This document shows, one piece after another, positions 12,881-24,200 of a DNA stretch of 64,000 nucleotides. The notes under the pieces are model-generated. The model searched no databases, was not told where the DNA came from, and saw only the letters and a program-made list of their open reading frames with translations. A program made the translations under genes and the position numbers. The DNA comes from Pelecanus crispus (taxonomy: Eukaryota > Chordata > Aves > Pelecaniformes > Pelecanidae): positions 16,012,202 to 16,076,201 of the forward strand of contig NC_134654.1 in NCBI RefSeq assembly GCF_030463565.1. Reading direction: 5' to 3'. How positions within the stretch are numbered: position 1 is the stretch's first letter; each line of letters starts with the position of its first letter.

Positions 12881-15659
12881 ACCACAGAAGGTAGAAGAAG
12901 CACAACATCTTTTCCTGATGCTGGGCAAAGCTAAAACAAGACTTGGTCCCACTCAGCAATGACGGGCAGCTCTCCAGCCCAAATCAAAATGAGCTCCAGC
13001 TGAGCCTAGGTACTTGTAAATGAGAAAGCAAAGTGCCTGTTGCAAACGATGTGGTTGCTTACTCATCCAAAACAGCTTTGACATGGAAAGAGGGGCTTTC
13101 TCAGCTGAGGTCACCCAGATCTGCTTTGTCCATGGCTGTGAGGCAAGGGAGTGCAGGAGGGAGTGTTAACCAAGGAACAGGCTAGCCTCCACAGACATAA
13201 AGGATGGGACTGGTCTCCTGCCTCCGTGACCCTTTGTGGGTGCAGCAACCATCGTGCAGTGCTGCAGCCAGAGAGAGGGCACCAGGGAGCAAGGTGGCAG
13301 CACTGGGGAGGCAGCAATTTTATTTGGAGATGAGCACGGGAGGGCCCATCTCCTTCCTCTCTGCAGGGACTGTGCCAGCCCAGTGAGGTCTCTGCTGGTT
13401 TCCCTTGGCTGTCAGGCTGCGAGCGTGTTGCAGCAGCCGTGCCAGGCTTTTAACGTGAGCACAGCGCTTGCACAGTGGGACTGGGCTGGCTTGGCTGGCC
13501 TCCAGCCCCGGCTGCCATAGAACAGGAAATAAGGGAATTGGAGCGAGACCACAGCGACCACCAACCAGCTGCCACTGGCACTGATGGGGCAATCTCCCCC
13601 TGCCAGCCACAAGCAGGCAGCAGCACATCACCCTGTGACTGCCAAGCCCAAATGTGCTGGCAGCCCATGGTGCAGCTGGAGCAGGCACAGAGGAGGATGA
13701 GGATGGGGATGAGGCCATGTGCCTTGTCCTTCTCAGATGTTCCCAGGGAGCAGGGGAGCCAGGAGCCCTGGGATGCTGCACGCAGCAGACAGCACAGCCC
13801 CACTCATGGAACAGTATGGAGTTTTCTGCTAGTTACATGTTTTATGAAAAGTTGTTGGCAAAAATGTGCATTTTCTTTGGCTGCATTTTGCATGGATCTG
13901 GCAAAAATGTCACGTTAGTGTCTCCCCTTGAGAGAACTTTATTGAGTGGAACAAAGTCATATATTTTTAGCTACCCATTGTTAGCTGAAGAACAAAGCCA
14001 TAACTAAGATATTTTGTCTCTTACACTGAAACGGGACTATCAGACAAATCCATGTACAGTCATATGTGGCTGCCCATTCAGATGGAGCATGAGAGGGAAA
14101 CTATTTTTAGCCTGTACACTACAACAACCACATTTCCCTTTCCCTGCATGCTGGACCACCAAAACATACAGACAGCATCAGGAAGAACAGGATCAGAGAG
14201 GGGGATACGGGGTCCCTGACTTCTGCTGTCCCTTCGACCATCTGACACATGACATATACAGGACAGACTGGGTCATGAAATCCTAATAAAAACTAATTTT
14301 TCTGCCTTTTCTTTTCCCCCCACTCAGGGCTGAAACAATGCATGTTTCACCAATAGGCAATAGGGAAAAGTCAACAAGGACCCAGATGGATCACACCAAA
14401 GCAGCAATCTTAATACACAGTGCAAAAACCTGAACCCTCATCCCTTTTCCAGAAAACGTGTATGCCCTAAGGGCCACTCCAATGAGGAGAGAGGTTGCCC
14501 ATGGGCCACACTGGGTCACACAGCCTGTGAGGAAAGAAAACCAGCACAGCCCCATCCTGGCAGAGCGGCTGCCTGTCCCGCTCCCACACAGTCGAACTGT
14601 GCTGGAAATGTTAACAGTTTTGTGGCTGCCAAGGTGGTGCTTTCGAAAGCATTAACCCCGGAACACCAAAAACCCCTGCACAAGACTGACAAAACCTCCC
14701 CCGAGCACTTTAGTGCTCAACAAATGACATCAATAGTTTAAGACTGGCAGGATTTTGCAATGCATTCATTTAGAAGAAACAAAGCAGTCCATAAATGCCC
14801 TGGATTTCTGAGTGTGAGTGATGCTGGGAGCTTTTTCTAAACAGTTTTTGTGGGTTGTATTGGCGAGTCACGGAGAAGTTGCATTAAACGGCTGAGTGTT
14901 TGGTGCAACCAGAATGATGCTTCACAGTTAATGGAGTAACACAGTCCTCCTCTTAAAGCAGGAGTGAGAGGAACAAAAGCAGGGTGCCATTGCACAGCCT
15001 GTCCCACTGGGAGGGATACCCTCTGCACCGGCTGGGGTGGAGGAATTAGCGTAACAATCAGAGCAGCCTCCAAATGACTGCAGCAAAGCAAGAGCCTTCA
15101 GGAATCTCACATGGTCCTTCACCATCATCCTCCCTGTGCAAAGTCAGCCACTGCATCCTCTCCACATTTCCCTGCTGGCCTCTCCAGGAAGCCAGCTCTT
15201 GATTTGCTAAATGGACCTTGTGCCTGCTCCCAAACAAGCGCCACGTTCCGTGTGGGTCTGCACATAGTCCAAGACCTGCCAGGTGCAAGCAGCCACCAAG
15301 GCCCCGCCAATAACCCAGAAGAAGTAGCAGGTAGCAGCAATGCCTGACTGTGCTCTGTCTACCTAGAGATGCTGCAGCGCATAGGTGCCATGTGTCAACA
15401 TAACCAAACACATATGTGACAAAGCAGCTAGAAGAACAGAAAGACATTAAGTAGGAAATATAAATTACCTGCAAACTTTTCAGCTGAGCTAGAGTGTCCT
15501 GGAGGAGATGCTGTTTTTGTGACTCCTTGCTTTCTCCGTGGATTAGGGCTGCTTTTATGAGGGAGCAGTGATTGTTTTTATAAACTTGAAGCACAGTAAG
15601 AACTGGTCTAAAATAGAGTGAAAGGAGCTTGTGCGGGTGGAATTAGACAGACTCTGAGA
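12881..15659. other. Intergenic, no gene recognised
   Basis: Open frames near 13.2-14.3 kb overlap on both strands and match nothing I know. The part from 13,800 to 14,300 is AT-richer and contains muscle-type MEF2 motifs (see the entry at 14,101). Confidence 0.5.
14101..14110. promoter_or_regulatory. Perfect MEF2 consensus site
   Basis: CTATTTTTAG fits the MEF2 consensus YTAWWWWTAR exactly. A near-match (CATATATTTTTAGC) lies about 140 bp upstream near 13,958. A ten-base match can occur by chance; no adjacent promoter is visible. Confidence 0.3.
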
Positions 15660-16450
15660 GCTGCTTTTCCAAAAATAAATTAACTTCTTGCAGCCCGCGG
15701 TGCAGAGGAGGGGAGGCCGGGGACTGGCTGGGCAGACGTCCGGGGCGGCGCGGGCTGCGGCCGGGGGCTGGCGGGGAGATCTCACTTTGCCCGGCTCTGG
15801 CCCCAGGTGAGGAGTGGGCAGAGCATCCCCGCGGGCAGGGAGCGAGCAGAGCCGGGGCGCGGGCGGTCGCCGCCTTGTGCCCCGGTGGGCAGCGGCCGAG
15901 AGCGGCGGCCCCAGCGCGGAGCCCGGGGGCTGCCCGGCGCCAAGCGCCCCACTCCCCGCCCGGCACGGGGCTCGCTGGGCGCCCCCACCCAGCTGCCGCC
16001 CAGCACCGCAGGCTCCGCTCCAGCCCCCGAAGGAGTTAAGGAAGAGGAGGAGCCTCCCCTGCCAAGGCTCAGATAACAGCGGTAGCGGCAGCCTTCCCTT
16101 CGGGTGCGTCTGTCTGTTCTGCCTTCTCCTGCCGCGGCCTCCACCTGCCTTCTCACCCCTGCCTCAGCGGCCCAGCCGCTCTCCTGCCCTGCCTTTAAGC
16201 AGGAAAGCTTCGGGGGTCACCGAGCATGCTTTCCGGAAGAGCTGCTCGAGCGCAGCGGCGGAGTGCGGACGGCTCCGCGGCGGCAGGGGAGGCGGACAGC
16301 GGCGTCCCCTCCGCTGCAAACCTGCCGGCTCTCGCCGAGCAGTGGGACCCCGCGACCCGCTGTAAGCCATGCTGCAGCAAGGAGCGCAGGGCTGAACGCT
16401 GCCCCCGTGTTATACCGGGCTTTTGCTGCCTCCTGCACGAATCACAGCCC
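15660..16450. promoter_or_regulatory. Orphan CpG island
   Basis: This block is visibly CpG-dense compared with both flanks (many CGGCG, GCGGCC and CCGCG strings), as expected of an unmethylated promoter. Open frames on both strands (for example 15,814-16,365, 183 codons) are Arg/Pro/Ala-rich with no known motif. A strong-looking splice donor, CCCCAG followed by GTGAGG, occurs at about 15,807 on the + strand, so it could be the first exon of a non-coding RNA or of a gene outside the window. I do not recognise a gene. Confidence 0.55.
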
Positions 16451-19400
16451 CCCTTTCCTTATCTCTGCACCCCTTTAAGTATCTCCGTATTGGTAGTGGG
16501 GAGCAGGGGCAGCTGGAAAAGCCCTACCCCAGCAGTGAGGAGCTGAGCAGGGATATGCGAGTTACGTGTCAGTCCGTGCCTTACATCCCTTTCCTCTGGG
16601 CATCCCCGTTTGCCCAGGGAGGCCAGTCTGGAATAACAGAGAAACAGGTCTACTTGGCACTGCAATCTGCCAGGGCTTTGATGAACTGGGGCTTGCTGCA
16701 GCTCATGTCCTAAGTCACAGTGCCTGGGCTGGCCAGGGCACCCAGAGGTCTAATCCCCAGGTAACTGAGCACTGGAGGGTTTTATTTAGCTCAGCCTGGC
16801 ATTTCTAGAGGTGCTGTCACCTTGAGCAGAGCAGTCCCTGTCCACAGGCTGATAACAGTCTGCATGGCACATACCAGCTGTGAAACTCAGTGCACAGGTG
16901 GTAGAGAGGCATGGCTGTGCACCAAGAGCTCTCTTGACAGGCAGGTCCCATGCACTGAACACCCCGAGACTGGTCCCTCTTTACTTTCTTTTGGGGTACA
17001 TCCATCATTGGCCCAGTGGGTACAAGACGTGTCCATAGAGCCACAACAGCCCCCACCCTACAGACCCTCAAGCTCATGGGAGCACCAGGCTATGGTCAAG
17101 GGGTACCAAAGGCAGTTTTGGGGAGCACCACTGGCTGGGGAAGGAGAAGAGGAAGGGGGTGCACGCAGACCCTGTTCTCCTGTGTCCCACGTTAGGTTAG
17201 CCTAGGTCATCCTGTGCAGCTGTGCTGGGGTAAGCTGTGCCAATGCAGCCTATAACACTTTACCGTTCCTTGCATCAGCTCTTTCCCTTTTGATCTCAGT
17301 GCCTGGCTGAAGTCTGGAGTTTTGCAGGCTCTTGCTGTTGTGAAGGGAACCTGGATGGACAGAGGGTCTTCCCAGGTGCAGTCCTCCTCACTTGGGCTAT
17401 GTAGTGTTTTCTGAATACAGGAAGCCCAACAGGCAGTGTCTCTGCTCAGGCTGTACCTCTTTTCCCCATTAACACTGAGCTCCAAAGGCTCCCTGCCTGT
17501 GCTCCCCACACCTCTTCTGCCTATGCCCTACAGATCCTCTCCCTGGTGCTTTCTCCTAATTGATAAAGAGCAGAATGATGTCCACACACCTGTGCCTCAC
17601 AGGTGCCACTGCTGTGCTGTGTGCTGGGGATGGTGCTGGAGGCAGTTTTCCTCCCCTCCGCCAAAACTTTCACCCTTCCAAAAAAAAAAAAAAATCACTG
17701 TAGTTTTTTTGGACACCAGCAGATAGCTCCCTTGAAGAAAACTCCTCTTCCGACCGGCATCCAGCCCAAGGGCAGCCTTACCTGGGCAGGCAGGATGCTA
17801 CTCCCCTGTGCAGGGAAAGTCCTGTTTCTTCTATTTATTTCTATCCATCTTGCTGTAAACTCACCCACCAGCAAACCTGCTGTTCATACTAACAAACACA
17901 TCTCTTTGTTCCACGCAAAAGTCGCTGGCCAGGCAGACATATGTAGCAGGGGGATCTCCCCCAGCCTTTCCCTAGCTCTTCCATAAATCCTCGGCTTCCA
18001 CCAGGTTGGGCAGCTTGTAAGAGGAGCCCTTTTAGCAAAGCAGCTCCTGATCTAGGAGACACCTAAGCCAGAGACCCAAAAGGGCCTGCACCAATAATCT
18101 AACGGGCATGATGGTCCCTGTGGAAGTTACTTTACTATCACATCTAGACACTTAGCCCGGGAAAGGTCTGTTCGTAGTATGTTTGGACAAGGCAGAGCTA
18201 TGGTCCAGAAGTGTCCTTTAGGAGCAGGAGGTTTTTAGGACAGGGACACAAAGGGAAACAGTGACATTTCTGAGGTGGACAGGTGTTTCTGCACTAATGG
18301 GCTGTATAGTACCTGTGGTGTTATTTAGGCTGTCATCATTAGGGTTCAGAGTTAACAGTCCACAGCAGGCAGTGGAACAACTCACTTTTCTCTGAGCTTT
18401 CTTCCAAGCCATCTGCTGTCCACACTGCCACTGCTGACAGGGTACATTTGAGTTTTCACTGGAAGGTCTTCACACTGGAAGGTCTTCATGACAGTTTTGC
18501 CACAAGAGCTCAGGTGGGACAGGACCACTCTGCAACAACACCAGAGCCATGGTGCAGTGCTGGCAGCTATGCCAGGGTGAGGGGAGGAGAGGGAGCTCTG
18601 GAGGGTGATGGTGGCAGCTTTTGAAGGGAGACCTGCACACTGGCTGTGTGGCAGGGTCGGCTGCCTGTCAGGTGGCTGGACAACACCATAGGCCAGAGAA
18701 TGAATTTCTTTCCTGCCAGCTCCACATGTGGCAAGTTTATCCCATTGGTGCCATGAGCTGACAGCACCCCACAGCAGCTCAGCTCCAGCATCTAGGCCAT
18801 GCAGCCTGGGGTGATGAGCAGGTTGATAGCATGGAGTGATCAATAGGTGGCACAGAGGTGGTGTGGCCGTGCTGCCCACAGACAGCTTGGGTTGCCTCCC
18901 CTGGCAATCACATGGGAGCACGTCAGCAGCTGGCATGGGTGCATGGGGTCATTCACTGCCCATGCCACACAGCCACCCTTCCCATCTGCCTGCCCCACAA
19001 CACTCCACGGGTCACGGTAGCATGGTGGTGGCGTGGTGGTGGCGTGGCCGTGCCACTATGCACACTCACGGGTGCTTGGGCTTTACTTGGGATGGCGAGA
19101 CCAGGCATGTCCCAGGGTTTTCTGGGGAGAGGTGGGATACAGAGGTTGGATCTGGCAGCACTCCAGATCCAGGCAGGTGCTGGGGATGCGACCTGGGGTG
19201 TCTGGCACTGCATGTGCCTCACTGGGTTTCCATCCAGCTTCATCCTCCCAGCACTGTGCAAGCTGTGTATGAGACAGTTTATTTTAGCCATTGAGGCAAG
19301 GAGATGGAGGGCAGAGGCTGGAGGATCAGGGGCTGAGGCTGTGTGGGCGGGAGGGGGGCCATCAGCCTGCTTCCAGCGCCTGTGACACGCGTTTGGTGTC

Positions 19401-22400
19401 ACCCCGAGTGGGAGAGCGGCGAGCAGAGTGAAATATGAGCTGCGGGTTCCAGGCCACAGCTGGAGGAGTTCATCCTGCAGCCTGGCCCTGTTCCCTCTTG
19501 GGGCAGGAGGGGCAGGTCGTCGAGGGCCGGTGTGGATCCCAGTGCCAGCTGTGTGCAGCCACATTGCCCCAAGCAGGGCCATCTAGATCTCAGTCGGCCG
19601 GGAAGACCCTGCAGCCATGGGGTTCAACCCCAGCCATGCTCAGCACCAGGGTGGCAGTGTGGGAAACACCACCCTTGAGGGGCTGCACGCTGTCAGCCTG
19701 GCTCTGGGATGCAACCAGCAAGTGTGCAGGGTGATTTTTCCTCACAGCCCTTACATCTCAGTTGCTCCTTAGTTGCTGGAAGAGTTAAATGTCCTTTGCC
19801 CGGTATCTAGCCTGATTCTGTGCCCTGTGAACAGGCAGATGCATGCCACATGCACCCCTGTTTATTGATCATCTCAGCACATCATCTCATTCCCATCTGC
19901 AGCCCAGCCTGGCAGCTGGGGAAGTTGTAGCTGTGGACATCCCCCTGAAGGTCTCACAGGCCATGGCACAGCTCTACTGAAAAAGTGCAGGATCTTCCAG
20001 TGCTGCTGCAGGAGAATTGCCCAAAAATGGGATGCCAGTGCTACTGCGAGGTGGTCAGATAACGACTGGGATGCTTCAAGCATGGCACAGTGTGGGTCAG
20101 CTTTGGAGCAAGGAGCCCTGGGTTCCCATGCATTAATTTCAGCCATGTGTGTGTGCAAGGAAGGGCGGAGTCTCAGGGTGATGGTGTGTGTTTGTAAAGG
20201 ATTGATTTGCACTGAATTCTGGGTCATGGGTACGTGTGTGCACGGATGTGTGTGAGTATGTGGAAGCACTCACTTGAGGCCAGGACAGCAGGGCAGTGTG
20301 AGCTCTGCAGTGTGCTGCTCTGCAAGCAGCACACCAGGACACACACCACCTGAAGACCACAGTCTCTGCTTCAACCTAAACCCCATCTGAGCATCACCCA
20401 GCGTTAGGGGACTGGACCAGTCAGCCAGCCAAAAGTCTGTGCTGGCACTGCTCCTCCTGCACTGCCATGCCCTCCCTCTGCTGAGCTGTACCAAGTCCCA
20501 GCCCCTGAGAGAGCTCCTTCCCCGCCTGCGATCCAAGGGGATGGGCGGGGGACAGCCTATCCCCAAGGTACTTTAACTGAGAAAAAAAAATAATAATCAG
20601 GAAGTATAAAGGAATAAAAATTACATTTCATTGCCTGTGGAGTCCCAAGCCACCATCCAAGGGAAGGCACAGGAGGCCTGAGTTCCTGCTGCAGGCAGCC
20701 TTAGCAGCACCGGCCACCATGATGCAAAATCTGAGGGCACTGGTATCAGGTGTCTGTATGAAGCAGAGACAGGAACCCCAGTTCTGGGGGCACAGTGGGA
20801 GGGCTGGATGCATCAGTCATGCCTGAACATGTATTAGGTTCTTCACTCCATGCCCTGCCCTGTCCCCAGGGGTTACAAATACTTCCAAGGGGAGCCTTAG
20901 ACACCTAGCCAGTGCTAGGCATGCTCTTCTGCATCAGGATGCTCCGCCGAAAAGCCAACTGCCTCTTGCTTGGCCACGGGAGTGGGACATGTCCGATCCC
21001 AATGGCACCTGCCCATGCATGGATGGCTGGCTGGGGCGGCACTTGGGTGAGGGACACCCTGGAACTAGTGCAGCCACTCCTCTGTGACAAGACAGGGCCA
21101 TCGGTGGGTGGAGGGACATGGCTCCCTCCTGGCCTCACCACAGACCAAACGGGGCTCGGGAACGGGGGCACGGGGCACCATGAATGCAGCCAGCAATGTA
21201 CTCCCCATGCTATTCTTAGGAAGGGTAAAGTTTATACAAGAAATTTAAGCTTTAAACCCAGGCACCATAAATAGTCTATTTTTCAAGGGCTCCAAGTCAG
21301 TTGTAGGCTCAGAGCCAGAGCCAAAATTTGGCAGCTGTCTTTGTTTAATGATTAATTAAAATGAGGTAACAAAACGAGACATATCTATTAACGAGCGTAT
21401 TTGCAGCGTCAGTAGAGGATTCCAAATGGCTGATTTTTTTCCCCTTTTAATCTTGAAACTTCTCGTTAGGAAAACAAGTTCTTTCTCTGTCCACAGCCGG
21501 GCTGGGTGGCAAGGGCTGTGCCGCGGTCCCTCACCCTGGTAGCAGGAGGGGAGCAGCGGGCAGGCACAGCTTTATCTTTATGGTCTTCTTCCTTTAAACA
21601 AAGCGAACCCTCCGCATAAAGATTTTTCCAGTTTGGAAATTTTATTAGACCTCTAAGTAAACTTCAACGGAGAGACCCTTGGCTGTGACAGAGGCAGGAG
21701 GGGGAAGGTTTGTGCATTGCTTTGGCTCTGTGCTGGCTTTTCCCCAGCCGGTGCCATGCAATAAGGACTAAAATGGGAGCACTGGAGGCAAAGGGGCATT
21801 TTCCAGGCTCTTTTTCACTGCGCCAGACGAACGGGGCCAAACACACGTCCCTACCCTGCCTTGGGGGAGCAGCATTTTCTGGGCACTTTGGGGAGGTGTG
21901 ACCAGACAAGGTGACCAGAAGGAAGGTGCAGAAGGATGGAGCCTGGGAGGCTTGTTCCCATCTGCCATGCTCCCAGCTCATCCACCTGACACTGGATACA
22001 TTTTCTAGCTCAGCAAACCAAGCAGAACACAGAGCTGCATCGTGTGGGAGGTGCCTGTGGTCAGAGGAGGGTTAAAGTGTGCAGAGAGGTCCAGAGGCAG
22101 CTCTCAGGGGGGTGAGGGGGGTGGGGTCGAAACAGGTTCACCCTCCCCAAGGCTCCAGAGACTTAGCCACATGGGAAAGCACCCAAGTATGAGGAAAAGG
22201 GAAAAACATCCCAAAATAGTTTAGTCTTGTTTTCTGCACTGAGACGCCCAGACAGGGTGGGAGTTCTGGTTGTGTCTGAGCTAAAAATTACAGTAAATAG
22301 AGAAGTGGCTGTAAAGCCCCATGTTCTGGATAAGAAGGACATATGCAAACACTGTCCATCAGGGTGAAGGCGTGCTGGAGATGAAGGCCCATAAATAAAC

Positions 22401-23379
22401 GAGGAGGGGGATCAAGTTAAACGAGTGCTGTTTTGTGGGGTGAACCCTAAACCGCCTGCTGAAGTGTGTCTTCTCCCCAGCATATTTCACAAGATGACAG
22501 GGAGTGAGGGGAAGCAACTTCATATGTAGGGACTGCTCTGAGCAGAGATGAGATCCTGGTGTCCCCTTCCACATACAGGTCCAGGACCACTGAGCCCACC
22601 TGGGAGCAATGGGGAGCTGGTTCTGCCCCACTGGCTGGAGAAAAGAGCAGTCAGGATGGACCTGCTATGGGCTGTCCCACTCCCTGCACCACTCTCTGGG
22701 CACATTTCAGCTGCTAGTGAAATCCCAGCATAAATACCAAAGCCTGATCTTTGGAGGAGGTGATAGGGATGATGGGTAGGTCATCCCTATAAAGAGCAGA
22801 GAGGTCCTGGGCATTTGATCCCATGGGGACCTGCTCCTGCAGCACACAAGCCATGCGAGTGGGCAGGATGAGGAGCCAGGGGCTGGAATGTGGCAGACCC
22901 TGAGTGGAAGAAGGTCCACTGCTCCTCCTGGGAGGATCAGTCCCTTGGGGCAGGAAAAGGGGGATGGTTTGCATGGATGCTCCATGGCCCACATTAACTG
23001 TTCAGGAATCGACCATGTCAAGCACCAGCTTCAGGCCCCGTAGCAGGTCCTGGGATGGGCAAGGTGGTGAAAACCCAGCAGCAACTTGGGGTCCCGTGCT
23101 GTCCAAGCTGCAGCTGGAGCTGAGCTGGCCCAGGTATGAGGGTGGGAAGTGAAGCTGGTCCTGGGTGTCATGCCATCCTCGGCGAGGCAGGGTCCCATCT
23201 CACAGACCTCTGGACTGCAGCGTAAGGACTGCATTGGAGGGAGCCTGCTCCAAGGAAGGGGACAGGACACCCCATGGGGCAGAGGTCCTGCCTGTGCAGC
23301 TGCTGGAGCTGGCTCTGCTCCCCTGGGCAGGGGTCCCTCTGGGAGTCTGGCCCTGTGCAAGGGCCTGCGCTAGGGGTAC
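16451..23379. other. Intergenic, no gene recognised
   Basis: Contents I can point to: an A15 run at 17,680-17,694; a 16-bp-period tandem duplication (CACTGGAAGGTCTT twice, 18,457-18,486); a small GTGGTGGC repeat at about 19,022-19,046; GT-rich alternating sequence at about 20,140-20,265; and a G-rich tract at 22,107-22,126. The block at 21,230-21,660 is described separately. The 209-codon minus-strand frame at 18,953-19,582 has no recognisable domain. Confidence 0.5.
21230..21660. promoter_or_regulatory. Candidate conserved non-coding element (enhancer-like)
   Basis: Within GC-rich intergenic DNA this block turns AT-rich and complex. It holds a forkhead-like TTGTTTAA next to a homeodomain-type ATTAATTAA, a second forkhead-like stretch at CTTTAAACAAAG, and several retained CpGs (AACGAGCGTATTTGCAGCGT). 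Such islands of complex AT-rich sequence often turn out to be conserved enhancers, but conservation cannot be judged from one sequence. Confidence 0.35.
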
Positions 23380-24200
23380 CTGAGGTGGCACCGAGAGCAG
23401 CAGCAGAGGAGAGCTGGCGACGGGGCAGCTGGAGAGTGACAGCAGGGCGCTGTGGGCTGGGATGGAGAGGATGGGGTCTCCGGCCAGGGCTGAGCCTGTA
23501 GCGGCTGCAAATGCTGGGCACGGACGTGGGGCAGCCCGGGGAGAGCAGGGCAGCAAGGAGAGGGGCAGCAGGGAGAGGAGTGGGGCAGCACGGGAGCAGC
23601 AGGGCAGCACGGAGAGAGCAGGGCAGCACGGGATGGGTGAGAGGAACGCGGGGGGCGGGGCTCGGGCAGCTGCGGGGACTCGCAGGGGCTGCCCCGTCCT
23701 CACCCCCCGCGGCCCTGCCGGGCACCTCCCCCTCTCCCCCGGCGGGCGGCAGCGGCGGGAGCGGCGCGGTGGTGCCTGCGGGAGCGCGGTGCCATCTAGG
23801 GCCGAGCCCGGGTTGCTGCAGGGCTCGGCCAGGGCTGCGCGGCTGCCGCTGCGGGGCAGGGTCGGGTGCGGGCCCGAGCATCGGGCATCGGCGGCGGGGC
23901 AGGAGCTGGCGCAGGCTACGGCGCCGGTCCCGGGGCAGCGGGGCTGGGCAGGACCGTGCCTTGGCACCGCACCGCCCTCGGCATCGAACCTCTCCCTTCG
24001 CGCTGAACGCGAGAGCTCAGCGAGGACCAGGACCCCGTCGCTCCCGGGGCGGCCGAGCAGCCAGCGGAGCAGCCGAGGGCCCTCCCCGGCCGGGGGTCTT
24101 CTCCCCCCGGCCGCTGCGGGAGGTGACGGGCTCTCAGCCGCGGTGAACCGCCGCACACCGTGCTCCTGCTTGGGGGAGGCAGCCAGGGCCTGGGGCTGCA
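23380..24200. promoter_or_regulatory. Second orphan CpG-rich island
   Basis: Very GC- and CpG-rich DNA (for example GGCGGGCGGCAGCGGCGGGA near 23,740) with almost no stop codons on either strand. It therefore yields long artefactual frames: 407 codons on - (23,200-24,423), 265 and 211 on +. Their translations are Ser/Pro/Ala/Arg-rich and low in complexity, without a domain, signal peptide or conserved block. It may be a promoter of a non-coding transcript or simply GC-rich repeat-containing DNA. Confidence 0.45.
23529..23636. repeat. Minisatellite, about six 16-19 bp units
   Basis: About six imperfect copies of a unit beginning GGGCAGCA and continuing with CGGGAGAGCA-like purine-rich sequence lie head to tail. 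Unit lengths vary between about 16 and 19 bp. It sits inside the GC-rich island and explains much of the repetitive translation there. Confidence 0.75.

Noticed and set aside
15814-16365. 183-codon frame in the first orphan CpG island
   Set aside because: Arg/Pro/Ser-rich translation with no known family; better explained as a GC-rich promoter region.
18953-19582. 209-codon frame on the minus strand
   Set aside because: Compositionally biased, no domain or conserved motif; the + strand has a 175-codon frame over the same DNA.
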